DNA of 64,000 nucleotides, from contig CCRI01000016.1 in assembly GCA_000985875.1 (NCBI GenBank), forward strand, positions 62,001 to 126,000, in the 5' to 3' direction. The position numbers and the translations under genes are program-made. Source of the DNA: Neorhizobium galegae bv. officinalis (lineage in GTDB: Bacteria; Pseudomonadota; Alphaproteobacteria; Rhizobiales; Rhizobiaceae). This document shows positions 8,788 to 18,120 of this stretch, piece by piece. The notes under the pieces are model-generated. The model saw only the letters and a list, made by a program, of their open reading frames with translations, did not search any database and was not told the origin of the DNA. Position 1 is the first letter of the stretch. Each line of letters starts with the position of its first letter.

Positions 8788-9083
8788 CAATCGTCCCATT
8801 CATCGCGTAATTCGCGTATGCGGGAGACGGCTTCTTCCACGCTGACAGACGGCCTGCCTTCGGCCTTGTATTTCCTGATGGCTTCCAGCGTATCTGCAAT
8901 GCTCATCGGCTTTCGCTCGACCATCGGGATATCCTTGAAACCGGGATATCTGTCGATATCGTTCTGTATCGCGGCATCTTCCACCTCAACGACGATCTTC
9001 ACGGTCGCGTCAGCAGCCAGTCCCTCCCGCAGGTCCTCGGGAAGGTTGGCAACTGGATAGTGCTCTCTGACGATCTTGTTCAT
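8787..9083 (-). CDS. Putative antitoxin partner of the PIN toxin
   Basis: This 98-residue protein has no family I can name with certainty. Its N-terminus (VANLPEDLREGL) resembles short antitoxins that pair with PIN toxins in rhizobia. The C-terminus is charged and helical (SVEEAVSRIRELRDEW), suitable for wrapping the toxin. The stop codon overlaps the toxin start by one base, the usual antitoxin-first arrangement. It starts 63 bp after the yejE stop on the same strand. Confidence 0.7.
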   Translation of the reverse strand: MNKIVREHYPVANLPEDLREGLAADATVKIVVEVEDAAIQNDIDRYPGFKDIPMVERKPMSIADTLEAIRKYKAEGRPSVSVEEAVSRIRELRDEWDD

Positions 9084-9146
9084 GGCGTCACGCTCGCTGG
9101 CCTCCCCGACAATCTAGCGCATCCATCGCGCAATTACGACCCGCGC

Positions 9147-10295
9147 TCACCCGAACGTCTTTCTGGGATCGAAGGCATCGCGCACCGCTTCGCCGATGAA
9201 GATCAGCAATGACAGCATGATGGACATGGTGAAGAAGGCGGTGAAGCCGAGCCATGGCGCCTGCAGGTTGTTCTTTCCCTGCGAAATCATCTCGCCGAGA
9301 GACGGAGAGCCGGCCGGCAGGCCGAAGCCCAGGAAGTCCAGCGAGGTCAGCGTGGCGATCGAACCCGACAGGATGAAGGGCAGGAAGGTGAGCGTCGCGA
9401 CCATGGCGTTCGGCAGCAGGTGCCGGGACATGATCGTCCAGTTGCCGACGCCGAGCGCGCGGGCGGCGCGGACATACTCGAAATTGCGGGCCCGCAGGAA
9501 CTCGGCGCGCACCACGCCGACGAAGCCGACCCAGGAGAACAACAGAAGGATGCCGAGCAGGACGAAGAAACCCGGCGGCAGGATCGAGGCGATGATCAGC
9601 AGGATGTAGAGAACCGGCATGGACGACCAGATCTCGATGAACCGCTGCATCAGCAGGTCCGTCCATCCACCGAAATAACCCTGGACCGCACCGGCCGTCA
9701 CGCCGATCACTGCCGAGCAGATCGTCAGCACCAGACCGAACAGGACCGAGATGCGGAAGCCGTAGATCATGCGGGCGGTCACGTCGCGTGCCTGGTCGTC
9801 GGTCCCGAGCCAGTTCAGGTTGCCGAGGACGCAGTTCGGGTCCTTATCCTTCTGCGGATAGGCCGCGCAGCGATCCGCCTTCTCCATCAGCCAGAAGGGT
9901 TCGGTCGGCGCCGAATGGGGGATGTTCGAGTTGACCGTCTGGTAGGAATAGCGGATCGGCGGCCAGATCATCCAGCCGTTCGCCTCGATTTCCTGCTGGA
10001 TATAATCGGACCGGTAATCGGTCGTCGCCAGGAAGCCGCCGAACTTCTCTTCCGGATAATCCACGAGGACCGGGTAGAGGATCTCGCCCTTGTAGGAGGC
10101 GATGATCGGCCGGTCGTTGGCGATGAGTTCCGCAAACAGGCTGAGCACGAAAAGGACCATGAACAGCCAGAAGGACCAGTAACCGCGCCCGTTGGCGCGG
10201 AAATTGGCGAGCCGCCGCCGGTTGGTCGGCGTGATCCAGGGCCGCTTCTGCGGCGGTGCCGTCTCCACGGTGGTCTTTGCGGCGGCGGCCTCCAT
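9147..10295 (-). CDS. yejE: Peptide ABC transporter permease
   Basis: The 382-residue permease has a cytoplasmic N-terminus, a first transmembrane helix near 40-60, a long periplasmic segment and a block of about five further helices from residue 170 on. The EAA-type loop is around RARNFEYVRAARALGVG, followed by SRHLLPNA, the contact site for the ATPase. This fits YejE of the YejABEF importer. The ATG at 10295 overlaps the yejB stop by one base (TGATG). An open frame continues upstream in another reading of yejB but is not family-like. Confidence 0.93.
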   Translation of the reverse strand: MEAAAAKTTVETAPPQKRPWITPTNRRRLANFRANGRGYWSFWLFMVLFVLSLFAELIANDRPIIASYKGEILYPVLVDYPEEKFGGFLATTDYRSDYIQQEIEANGWMIWPPIRYSYQTVNSNIPHSAPTEPFWLMEKADRCAAYPQKDKDPNCVLGNLNWLGTDDQARDVTARMIYGFRISVLFGLVLTICSAVIGVTAGAVQGYFGGWTDLLMQRFIEIWSSMPVLYILLIIASILPPGFFVLLGILLLFSWVGFVGVVRAEFLRARNFEYVRAARALGVGNWTIMSRHLLPNAMVATLTFLPFILSGSIATLTSLDFLGFGLPAGSPSLGEMISQGKNNLQAPWLGFTAFFTMSIMLSLLIFIGEAVRDAFDPRKTFG

Positions 10296-11380
10296 CAGAC
10301 ATCCCTCCGCTCGAAATCGATGCGCGGATCGATCCAGGTATAGATCAGGTCCGAAATCAGGCTGACGAACAGGCCCATCAGCGAGAAGATGTAGAGCGTG
10401 CCGAAAACGATCGGGTAATCGCGGTTGACGATCGCGAGATAACCGAGGCGCCCCAGTCCATCGAGCGAGAAGATGTTCTCGATCAGCAGCGAACCGGTGA
10501 AGAAGGCGGAGATGAAGGCGCCCGGGAACCCCGCGATGACGATGAGCATGGCGTTTCGGAAGACGTGGCCGTAGAGAACCTGTCGCTCGTTGAGGCCCTT
10601 GGCGCGCGCCGTCGTCACATACTGTTTCTTGATCTCGTCGATGAATGAGTTCTTGGTGAGCAGAGTGGTGGTGGCGAAGGCCGACAGCGACATGGCGATC
10701 AACGGCAATGCCAGGTGCCAGAAATAGTCGATGATCTTTTCCCACCAGGAAAGTTCCGAAAAATTGTCCGAAACCAGGCCGCGCAGCGGGAACCAGTCGA
10801 AGAAGGAACCGCCCGCGAAAAGCACGATCAGCAGGATGCCGAACAGGAAGCTCGGCACTGCATAACCGATGATGATCACGCCGGAGGTCCATACGTCGAA
10901 GGTCGAGCCATCCTTGACCGCCTTGCGGATCCCCAATGGGATCGAGATCAGATAGGAGACGATCAGGATCCAGAAGCCGAGCGAAATCGACACCGGCATC
11001 TTGTCGATGATGAGATCCAGAACCGAAGTGTTGCGGAAGAAGCTCTCGCCGAAATCGAAGCGGATGTAGTTCCACATCATGTCGAGGAACCGCGTCAGCG
11101 GCGGCTTGTCGAAACCGAACTGCTTCTCGAGCTTGGCGATGAATTCCGGGTCGAGGCCCTGAGCGCCACGGTAGCGACTTTCCTCGCCTCCGCCCTGTTG
11201 CTGAAGCACGTCGCCGCCACCGCCGGAAAGCCGATCACCGGTATCCTGGCCTTGGATCTGGGCGATCACCTGCTCGACCGGGCCGCCCGGCGCGAACTGC
11301 ACCACGAGGAAGGAAATCGCCATGATGCCGACGATCGTCGGTATCATCAGCAGAAGACGGCGGAGAATATAGGCGCCCAT
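10295..11380 (-). CDS. yejB: Peptide ABC transporter permease
   Basis: This 361-residue permease starts with the DppB-like N-terminus (YILRRLLLMIPTIVGIM). It then has a glycine/glutamine-rich periplasmic insert around residues 45-70 and about five more helices, with the EAA-type loop near QYVTTARAKGLNERQVLYGH. The insert is a YejB trait. It pairs with YejE as the membrane channel. The gene is 144 bp downstream of yejA, and that gap contains a 14-bp perfect palindrome. Confidence 0.93.
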   Translation of the reverse strand: MGAYILRRLLLMIPTIVGIMAISFLVVQFAPGGPVEQVIAQIQGQDTGDRLSGGGGDVLQQQGGGEESRYRGAQGLDPEFIAKLEKQFGFDKPPLTRFLDMMWNYIRFDFGESFFRNTSVLDLIIDKMPVSISLGFWILIVSYLISIPLGIRKAVKDGSTFDVWTSGVIIIGYAVPSFLFGILLIVLFAGGSFFDWFPLRGLVSDNFSELSWWEKIIDYFWHLALPLIAMSLSAFATTTLLTKNSFIDEIKKQYVTTARAKGLNERQVLYGHVFRNAMLIVIAGFPGAFISAFFTGSLLIENIFSLDGLGRLGYLAIVNRDYPIVFGTLYIFSLMGLFVSLISDLIYTWIDPRIDFERRDV

Positions 11381-11392
11381 CAGAGCGCCCTG

Positions 11393-11406
11393 CCCGTGGC
11401 CACGGG
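11393..11406. promoter_or_regulatory. Palindrome between yejA and yejB
   Basis: CCCGTGGCCACGGG is a perfect 14-bp palindrome in the gap between yejA and yejB. In the minus-strand transcript it can fold into a short hairpin, which might lower expression of the permeases relative to the abundant binding protein. This role is inferred. Confidence 0.3.
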
Positions 11407-11524
11407 GCTTGTCTCACCGCATATCCCAATGCCGATCAAATGGCTCTTTCCTCTTTTCCGGTGCGAATCATACGGGTTCATTTGGAACAGGTGCCGGTCG
11501 GCGGCGCAAGGGCGCGCCCGATCT

Positions 11525-13360
11525 TCACTTCGCGGCGCTTCTGGCCGACCAGGTCTCGGGGAAACCTGTGCTGTATTCCGGCAGTCTCTGCGGATGCGTG
11601 ATCCGGTTCCAGTAGGCGATCCTCGCTTCGCCTGAATAGAACATCGGGACCACAAAGTGGTTGGCGAGCAGCACCCGGTCCATCGCCTTGACGGCCGCCA
11701 CCTGATCCTCCCGGTTCTGGGCAAAGGTAATCATGTTGATCAGCTGATCCACCGCAGGATCGGCGATGCCTGCATAATTGCGTGATCCAGGCCGGTTGAC
11801 GGATGCCGATCCCCAGTAGTCCGCCTGTTCGTTGCCGGGGTTCATGGTCTGGGCCCAAACCCCGTACATCATGTCATAATCGAAGCTGCGGATTCGATTG
11901 ATATATTGCGACGCGTCGACTATCCGGAGCCGGACATCGATGCCGATTTTCTTGAGACTGGTCACATAGGGCATCACGGTTCGCTCCTGCGACTGGCTGT
12001 TCAGGAGAATTTCGAAACCCAAGGCCTGCCCGCTCTTGGCATTGACCATCCGGTTGCCCTTCAGCTCCCAGCCCGCCTCCTTCAGCAGGCTGATGGCCGT
12101 GCGCAGGTTATCACGCACCTTGTTGGGGTCACCCCCGACAGGGTTGGTGTACGGTGTGGTGAAGACCCGCGCCGGAACCTTGTCCTTCAATCCGTTGAGG
12201 ATCTCCAGCTCTTTCCCCTGCGGCAGGCCGGAGGACGCAAGCTCGGTGCCCCAGAAGAAGCTGTCGACCCGCTTCAGGCCGCCATAGGCAAGGTTCTTGT
12301 TGAGATCTTCGAAGTCGTAGGCGTAGTTCAGCGCCTCGCGGACGCGCGAATCCTTGAAGATGTCGCGCCGCATGTTCGGCACGAAAGCCTGCATGACGCC
12401 GACGGCCTTGAACGGATTGGTCAGCGCTTCCTTGATAACCCGCCCGTCCTTCACCGCATCGAAATCATAACGGGTGACCCAGCGGCTCGAACTGTTTTCC
12501 TGGCGGTAGTCGATCGTGCCAGCCCGGAAAGCCTCGAATTCCACGTCGGCATCCGAAAAATAGGTATAGCTGATCGTCCGGAAGTTATACTGGCCGAGGT
12601 TGATCGGCAGATCCTTGCCCCAGTAATCGTCGCGCAGCTCGTAACGAATGGTGGAGCCCGGCTGAACGGCGCCGATCTTGTAGGGTCCGGACCCGATCGG
12701 CGGCTCCAGCGTGGTGCGGGAAATGTCGCGCTGGTTGCCCTGCGGATCCTTGCCTTCCCACCAGTGCCTGGGCAGGACCGGGAAATCGCCGACGATCGAA
12801 GGCAGTTCGCGGTTGTTCTTTTCGTCGAAGCGGAAGGTCACTTCGCGATCGCCGGTCTTTTCAGCAGCGGTGACGTGCCGATAGTAGCCGGAATAGAGGG
12901 CGCTGTGCTCCTTCAGCTTCTCCAGGCTGAAGATCACGTCCTCCGGAGTGACCGGCTTCCCGTCCGCCCATTTCGCCTCCTGCCTCAGCCGGAACGTCAC
13001 CGAAGACACATCGTCCGGGTAGGACACCGCCTCGGCCAAAAGGCCGTAGGTGCCGAAAACCTCGTCCTCCGACCGTTTCATGAGCGTGTCGTAGATCAGG
13101 CTGACGCCCGAAGCCACCGCACCCCGGTCGATCACCAGGTTGAGGTTGTCGAACGTGCCTTCGTCGCCGAGGCGCAGCTCGCCGGCCTTCGGCGCGTTCA
13201 CATCGACATAGGGAAGCTGCTTGAAGCCTTCCGACAGCTTGAGGTCACCGACAACGGCCATGCCATGCCGCCATTTCGGTTCCTGGGCCGGCACGTTCGA
13301 CGCTGCTAGAACCGTCGCCATGACGATCGCGAAACCTACCTTCAGCCGAGCCAGAACCAT
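11525..13360 (-). CDS. yejA: Peptide ABC transporter, periplasmic binding protein
   Basis: The 611-residue protein has a signal peptide (VGFAIVMATVLAASNVPAQ) and the full length of a family 5 solute-binding protein. Recognisable parts are the early RHGMAVVGDLKLSEGFKQL, the LRQEAKWADGKPVTPEDV strand-helix region and the late CNPG-like TMNPGNEQADYWGS. YejA captures oligopeptides in the periplasm for YejBEF. It is the first gene of the operon; its promoter should lie in the gap shared with the divergent endopeptidase gene. Confidence 0.93.
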   Translation of the reverse strand: MVLARLKVGFAIVMATVLAASNVPAQEPKWRHGMAVVGDLKLSEGFKQLPYVDVNAPKAGELRLGDEGTFDNLNLVIDRGAVASGVSLIYDTLMKRSEDEVFGTYGLLAEAVSYPDDVSSVTFRLRQEAKWADGKPVTPEDVIFSLEKLKEHSALYSGYYRHVTAAEKTGDREVTFRFDEKNNRELPSIVGDFPVLPRHWWEGKDPQGNQRDISRTTLEPPIGSGPYKIGAVQPGSTIRYELRDDYWGKDLPINLGQYNFRTISYTYFSDADVEFEAFRAGTIDYRQENSSSRWVTRYDFDAVKDGRVIKEALTNPFKAVGVMQAFVPNMRRDIFKDSRVREALNYAYDFEDLNKNLAYGGLKRVDSFFWGTELASSGLPQGKELEILNGLKDKVPARVFTTPYTNPVGGDPNKVRDNLRTAISLLKEAGWELKGNRMVNAKSGQALGFEILLNSQSQERTVMPYVTSLKKIGIDVRLRIVDASQYINRIRSFDYDMMYGVWAQTMNPGNEQADYWGSASVNRPGSRNYAGIADPAVDQLINMITFAQNREDQVAAVKAMDRVLLANHFVVPMFYSGEARIAYWNRITHPQRLPEYSTGFPETWSARSAAK

Positions 13361-13550
13361 TCGTTACCTCTTCCGAGTTTCTCTGTTGCGGTGAAGCATA
13401 GGACAAAAGGCGGCGAAAAACAGGAGTCCGGCGCTCACATCCGTTTTATCCGGCGTTTATCTACCGGAAATCGGCTGGGCTTCCGCCATCTCCATTTCAC
13501 CAAAATCCTGTTTCACGGTAGATTCGAGGCGATCAGGTGATTTGCGACGG

Positions 13551-14612
13551 ATGGGCATGAGATCGATTTCGGGTACTATTTTGCGGTTGACGATGACCGC
13601 TTTCCTTTGCGGCACCTTCACAGGGCCGGTGGCAGCGCAGGAAGGCACGCCGGCGAAACAGCTTTTTGGCACCGTAAAGCTCCCGAGCATGGCGGAGGCG
13701 GAGCCGCTCGGTTTTTATGCGAAGGGCTGCATGTCCGGCGCCGTGGCGCTGCCGACCGACGGACCGACCTGGCAGGCGATGCGCCTGTCGCGCAACCGCC
13801 GCTGGGGCAATCCGGCAATGATCTCATTGCTCGAACGGTTCTCCGGCGATGCCGCAAGGCTCGGCTGGGGTTCCGGCATCCTCGTCGGCGACATTTCCCA
13901 ACCGCGCGGCGGTCCGATGCTTACCGGCCATGCCTCACACCAGATCGGCCTCGACGCCGATATCTGGTTCACGCCGAAGCCTGCCCAGCCTCTGAGCGCG
14001 CAGCAACGCGAAAGCCTGCCGTTCACCTCCATGCTCGACAAGAGCAAGTTCCTGACCGTCGATCCCAGCCGCTGGACCAGCACCCACGCCAAGGTCGTCA
14101 TGCAGGCGGCGAGCTATCCGCAGGTGGAGCGGGTCTTCGTTAACCCCGCCATCAAGAAGAAGCTATGCGAAACCTGGACCGGCGACCGAAGCCTGCTCGG
14201 CAAGGTGCGGCCGGTCTACGGCCATGACGAACATTTCCATATCCGCATCCACTGCCCGGCCGGCGCTGCGGCCTGCCAGAGCCAGGCGCCGGTCGCCAAG
14301 GGCGACGGCTGCGACAATTCCCTCGCCTGGTGGTTCAGCAAGGAGCCGTGGGCGCCGCCGCCGAAGCCGGATCCGAACAAGAAGCCGGTCAAGCCTCGGC
14401 AGGTCATGCTCTCGGATCTGCCGAAAGCCTGTGCAGCCGTGCTTGCCGCCCCCTCGCGCTCCGAAGACGATGCCACCTTCGGCGGCAGCGCCGTGGCCTA
14501 CACGGCTCAGCCTGCCGCGTCGGCACCGGCAAAGACCATCGAGGCGATCGTCAACGATCCGCCGCCCGCTTCCGATAACACGCCGATCCCGACGCCGCGT
14601 CCGCTGCAATAG
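13551..14612 (+). CDS. mepA: Penicillin-insensitive murein endopeptidase
   Basis: MepA is a LAS-type zinc peptidase that cuts D-Ala-diaminopimelate cross-links in periplasmic peptidoglycan. This 353-residue form has a signal peptide ending near GPVAAQ and the zinc motifs GHASHQIGLDADIW (about 120-133) and GHDEHFHIRIHCP (about 220-232). I chose the ATG at 13551 because AGGTGA lies ten bases upstream; a TTG nine bases earlier is too close to that site. The last 90 residues, rich in Pro, Lys and Ala, extend beyond the catalytic core and look disordered. It is divergent from yejA. Confidence 0.9.
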   Translation: MGMRSISGTILRLTMTAFLCGTFTGPVAAQEGTPAKQLFGTVKLPSMAEAEPLGFYAKGCMSGAVALPTDGPTWQAMRLSRNRRWGNPAMISLLERFSGDAARLGWGSGILVGDISQPRGGPMLTGHASHQIGLDADIWFTPKPAQPLSAQQRESLPFTSMLDKSKFLTVDPSRWTSTHAKVVMQAASYPQVERVFVNPAIKKKLCETWTGDRSLLGKVRPVYGHDEHFHIRIHCPAGAAACQSQAPVAKGDGCDNSLAWWFSKEPWAPPPKPDPNKKPVKPRQVMLSDLPKACAAVLAAPSRSEDDATFGGSAVAYTAQPAASAPAKTIEAIVNDPPPASDNTPIPTPRPLQ

Positions 14613-14731
14613 GTCCGGATGAGGCCGGTAATCGAAAACGCCGGTCTCGACGCCACCTTTCCAAGAGCGAAGCGGCACGCTAGAACGCGTCACAAATCGA
14701 TTGAATATCGTTCTGGCGAGGATACCCAGTC

Positions 14732-15112
14732 ATGTCGGCCAAGCCCTGCATTGCGCTGATCGCGCACGACCAGAAGAAGAACGACATGGCGGATTTTGCC
14801 CGTCATCACCAAGTGGCGCTGTCGCGGTTCCGCATCGTCGCTACCGGCACGACGGGCGGCCGGGTTCAGGATGCCTGCCCCGGCCTCGAAGTGACGCGGC
14901 TGAAGAGCGGTCCGCTCGGCGGCGACCAGCAGATCGGCGCGATGATCGCCACGGGCGAGGTCCACATGCTGATCTTCTTCATCGACCCCCTGAGCGCCCT
15001 TCCCCACGACGTCGACGTCAAGGCGCTGACGCGGCTTGCAACGGTCTATGACATACCGATGGCGCTCAACCGCGCCACCGCCGAAAAACTCATCGACTTT
15101 CAGAAGGACTAA
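14732..15112 (+). CDS. mgsA: Methylglyoxal synthase
   Basis: The enzyme converts dihydroxyacetone phosphate to methylglyoxal and phosphate, a bypass that relieves sugar-phosphate stress. The 126-residue length is a little short of the E. coli enzyme. The family core is intact: ALIAHDQKK at the start, ATGTTGG for phosphate binding, SGPLGGDQQIG with the catalytic aspartate region, and FFIDPLSALPHDVDVKAL. A GAGGAT ribosome site precedes the ATG. Glucokinase follows only eight bases after the stop, so the two genes are almost surely co-transcribed. Confidence 0.95.
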   Translation: MSAKPCIALIAHDQKKNDMADFARHHQVALSRFRIVATGTTGGRVQDACPGLEVTRLKSGPLGGDQQIGAMIATGEVHMLIFFIDPLSALPHDVDVKALTRLATVYDIPMALNRATAEKLIDFQKD

Positions 15113-15120
15113 GCTTCCCG

Positions 15121-16143
15121 ATGGCCGATACCATGAAGACCGACAAGCTGCCCTTTCCGATCCTGATCGGCGATATCGGCGGCACCAATGCCCGCTTCTC
15201 CATCCTCCTCGACGCCGATACGGAACCGAAGCCGTTCCCGAACGTGCGTACCGCCGACTACCCGACGATCGACGACGCGATCCAGAAGGTCGTGCTCGAC
15301 AGGAGTTCGGTGCAGCCGCGCTCGGCCATCCTTGCCATCGCGGGGCCGATCGATGGCGACGAGATCGATCTGACCAATTGCGACTGGGTGGTGCGGCCGA
15401 AAGGCATGATCGCCGATCTCGGCTTCGAGGACGTGCTGGTCGTCAACGATTTCGAAGCCCAGGCGCTTGCTATCGCAGCCATGCCCGACGAATACCGCGA
15501 GACGCTCGGTGCAAACAACGAGCCGCACATGGCATCGCGTGTCGTGCTGGGTCCCGGCACCGGCCTGGGTGTCGCCGGCCTCGTCTATGCCCGCCACATG
15601 TGGTTCCCGGTTCCCGGTGAAGGCGGACATGTGGATGTCGGGCCGCGCTCGGAGCGGGATTTCGAGATTTTTCCGCACCTCAAGCGCATTGAGGGCCGCG
15701 TTTCCGCGGAAGAAGTCCTGAGCGGGCGCGGCGTCGTCAACATCTATCAGGCCATCTGCGCGGCCGACGGGGTGCAGCCTGAGTTTTCCGACCCAGCGGA
15801 CGTCACGGCCCATGGGCTGAATGGCGCCAATTCCCAGGCCGTTGAAACGCTTTCTCTATTTGCCACCTATCTCGGCCGGGTCGCCGGCGACATGGCGCTG
15901 ATCTTCATGGCGCGCGGCGGCGTCTATCTCGCCGGCGGCATCTCGCAGAAGATCATCCCGGCGCTCAAAGGCCCGGAATTCCGCACTGCCTTCGAGGACA
16001 AGGCGCCGCATACGGAGCTGATGGGCACGATTCCCACCTTCGTGGTAACCCATCCGCAGGCGGCGCTGGCCGGCCTTGCGAGCTTTGCCCGCACGCCTTC
16101 GGCCTACGGCCTTTCCATGGACGGCCGCCGGTGGCAACGCTAG
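15121..16143 (+). CDS. glk: Glucokinase
   Basis: This 340-residue kinase phosphorylates glucose in the cytoplasm. It carries the bacterial glucokinase signature GDIGGTNARFSIL near residue 18, AIAGPIDGDEIDLTNCDW with the sugar-binding aspartate, NDFEAQALA, the PGTGLGVA phosphate loop and VPGEGGHVDVGP with the sugar-contacting glutamate and histidine. Its place directly after mgsA links glucose entry with the overflow enzyme. A second ATG five codons in is possible as start. Confidence 0.94.
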   Translation: MADTMKTDKLPFPILIGDIGGTNARFSILLDADTEPKPFPNVRTADYPTIDDAIQKVVLDRSSVQPRSAILAIAGPIDGDEIDLTNCDWVVRPKGMIADLGFEDVLVVNDFEAQALAIAAMPDEYRETLGANNEPHMASRVVLGPGTGLGVAGLVYARHMWFPVPGEGGHVDVGPRSERDFEIFPHLKRIEGRVSAEEVLSGRGVVNIYQAICAADGVQPEFSDPADVTAHGLNGANSQAVETLSLFATYLGRVAGDMALIFMARGGVYLAGGISQKIIPALKGPEFRTAFEDKAPHTELMGTIPTFVVTHPQAALAGLASFARTPSAYGLSMDGRRWQR

Positions 16144-16297
16144 AAGTGGCCAGAGATCATCGTCGCGGGCAAGGCTCGTTTTCCTGGACACGGCCTGCAA
16201 GAGATGCTTGCGCAGTGCGAAAGCGGCCTTTACGCTCGTCCCAACAAGCTGTAACCGCTCGAAAAGATCGACCGACGAAGCAAGGACTGCACCGCGC

Positions 16298-17116
16298 ATG
16301 ACCGCAAATGACATGAAACTCGTGGTGGTTGGTGCTGCAGGCCGGATGGGCCAGGCCATGATCCGGGTCATCCATGAAACAGCAGGCGTGACGCTGCACG
16401 CGGCCGTTCAGCGCGAAGGTTCGCCGTTCATCGGCAAGGACGCGGGCGAGCTTGCGGGTGTCGGAACTCTCGACGTTCCTATAACCTCCGATCCGCTGAA
16501 GGCTTTTCTCGATGCCGACGGCGTGCTCGATTTCACCACGCCCGCGACCAGCGTCGCCTTCTCGGTCCTCGCCGCGCAGGCGCGGATCGTCCACGTGATC
16601 GGTACGACCGGCTGCTCGGTCGAGGACGAGGAAAAGTTCAAGGCGGCCGGCCGTCATGCGCGCGTCGTCAAGTCCGGCAATATGAGCCTCGGCGTCAACC
16701 TGCTCGGCGTGCTCGTCGCGCAGGCGGCAAGGGCTTTGCCCGCCGCCGGCTGGGATATCGAGATCGTCGAAATGCATCACAAGCACAAGGTCGATGCGCC
16801 ATCCGGAACGGCGCTGCTGCTCGGCGAAGCCGCAGCGCAAGGCCGCGGCATCGATCTCGCAAGCCAGTCGGTCCGAGTGCGCGACGGCCATACGGGCGCC
16901 CGCCCGACCGGCACGATCGGGTTTGCGACGCTGCGCGGCGGCTCGGTCGTCGGCGACCATTCGGTCATCCTTGCCGGGGAAGGGGAACTGGTGACGCTCT
17001 CGCACAGCGCGCGCGACCGCTCGATCTTCGCCCGCGGCGCGGTTGCCGCGGCGCTCTGGGCGCGCGACAAGAAGCCCGGCAACTATTCCATGCTCGACGT
17101 GCTCGGGCTTTCCTGA
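16298..17116 (+). CDS. dapB: 4-hydroxy-tetrahydrodipicolinate reductase
   Basis: DapB catalyses the NAD(P)H-dependent reduction step of lysine and diaminopimelate synthesis. The 272-residue protein has the nucleotide motif VVVGAAGRMGQ near the start, the GTTG loop, SGNMSLGVNLL, and the catalytic block EMHHKHKVDAPSGTA with its His-His and Lys. I placed the start at MTANDMKL, with AAGGA eleven bases upstream; an ATG five codons later is an alternative. gpmA follows after 25 bases with its own strong ribosome site. Confidence 0.95.
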   Translation: MTANDMKLVVVGAAGRMGQAMIRVIHETAGVTLHAAVQREGSPFIGKDAGELAGVGTLDVPITSDPLKAFLDADGVLDFTTPATSVAFSVLAAQARIVHVIGTTGCSVEDEEKFKAAGRHARVVKSGNMSLGVNLLGVLVAQAARALPAAGWDIEIVEMHHKHKVDAPSGTALLLGEAAAQGRGIDLASQSVRVRDGHTGARPTGTIGFATLRGGSVVGDHSVILAGEGELVTLSHSARDRSIFARGAVAAALWARDKKPGNYSMLDVLGLS

Positions 17117-17141
17117 AAATCTTCCCGGAGGAATTCATCCC

Positions 17142-17777
17142 ATGAGCGGAACTCTCGTCCTTGTTCGCCACGGCCAGAGCGACTGGAATCTCAAGAACCT
17201 TTTCACCGGCTGGCGCGATCCGGATCTGACGCCGCTCGGCATCCAGGAAGCTGAGGCCGGCGGCGAAGCGCTGGCGGCAACGGGCATCAAGTTCGACATT
17301 GCCTTCACTTCGGTGCTGAAGCGCGCCCAGGATACGCTGAAGATCGTCCTCGACAAGGTCGGCCAGCCGGATCTCGAGACGATCCGCGACCAGGCGCTCA
17401 ACGAGCGCGACTACGGCGATCTTTCCGGACTCAACAAGGACGATGCGCGCGCCAAGTGGGGCGAGGAGCAGGTGCATATCTGGCGTCGTTCCTACGACAT
17501 TCCGCCGCCGGGTGGCGAAAGCCTGCGCGATACCGGCGCCCGCGTCTGGCCCTACTACATGACGGAAATCCTGCCGCGCGTGCTGCGTGGCGAAAAGGTC
17601 CTCGTCGCAGCGCACGGCAATTCGCTTCGTTCGCTGGTGATGGTTCTCGACCGGCTCAGCAAGGAAGAGATCCTCAAGCTCAACCTCGCGACCGGCGTGC
17701 CCATGGTCTACACGCTCAAGGCCGACTCGACCGTCGCTTCCAAGGATGTTCTCGGCGACATGTCCGGCGCGCATTGA
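17142..17777 (+). CDS. gpmA: 2,3-bisphosphoglycerate-dependent phosphoglycerate mutase
   Basis: This glycolytic enzyme interconverts 3- and 2-phosphoglycerate through a phosphohistidine. The 211-residue sequence has LVRHGQSDWN with the phospho-acceptor histidine near residue 9, the substrate segment GWRDPDLTPLG, the glutamate region LNERDYGDLSG and the second histidine in AAHGNSLR. It is shorter than the E. coli enzyme (about 250), as is usual in alphaproteobacteria. GGAGGA lies nine bases before the ATG. It ends convergent with brnA. Confidence 0.95.
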   Translation: MSGTLVLVRHGQSDWNLKNLFTGWRDPDLTPLGIQEAEAGGEALAATGIKFDIAFTSVLKRAQDTLKIVLDKVGQPDLETIRDQALNERDYGDLSGLNKDDARAKWGEEQVHIWRRSYDIPPPGGESLRDTGARVWPYYMTEILPRVLRGEKVLVAAHGNSLRSLVMVLDRLSKEEILKLNLATGVPMVYTLKADSTVASKDVLGDMSGAH

Positions 17778-17790
17778 GCGCCGGAAGCAA

Positions 17791-18120
17791 TCAGGTCCGC
17801 TTCTGGGATTTCAGCGACGCCAGCATTTCCCGGCGAAGGATCGCATTCATGCGGGCCTGATAACCTTTGCCCTGCGACTTGAGCCAGTCCACCACATCAG
17901 CATCCACTCGGGCTGTGATCTGCTGTTTCAGGGGGCGATAGAAACGTCCCCTTCCGGCATTTTGGAGTTGTTCGTCGGTCAGCCTTGGAATGTCACTGTA
18001 ATCAATCTGCTCGTCAGGAAGGTCCGACAGGGCTGCAAGCTCAGCTTTCTGCTTCTCGGTCAGAGGCGGCAGACTATCCCTATCGACCTCGTATCTGACG
18101 ATCTCAGCGCTCTTCTTCAT
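17791..18120 (-). CDS. brnA: BrnA-type antitoxin
   Basis: The 109-residue protein matches the BrnA pattern: an acidic N-terminal half that binds the toxin and a C-terminal DNA-binding segment KQQITARVDADVVDWLKSQGKGYQARMNAILR. BrnA neutralises BrnT and represses the operon. The start overlaps the end of brnT by 17 bases, the normal toxin-first order in this family. Both are expected in the cytoplasm. Confidence 0.87.
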   Translation of the reverse strand: MKKSAEIVRYEVDRDSLPPLTEKQKAELAALSDLPDEQIDYSDIPRLTDEQLQNAGRGRFYRPLKQQITARVDADVVDWLKSQGKGYQARMNAILRREMLASLKSQKRT

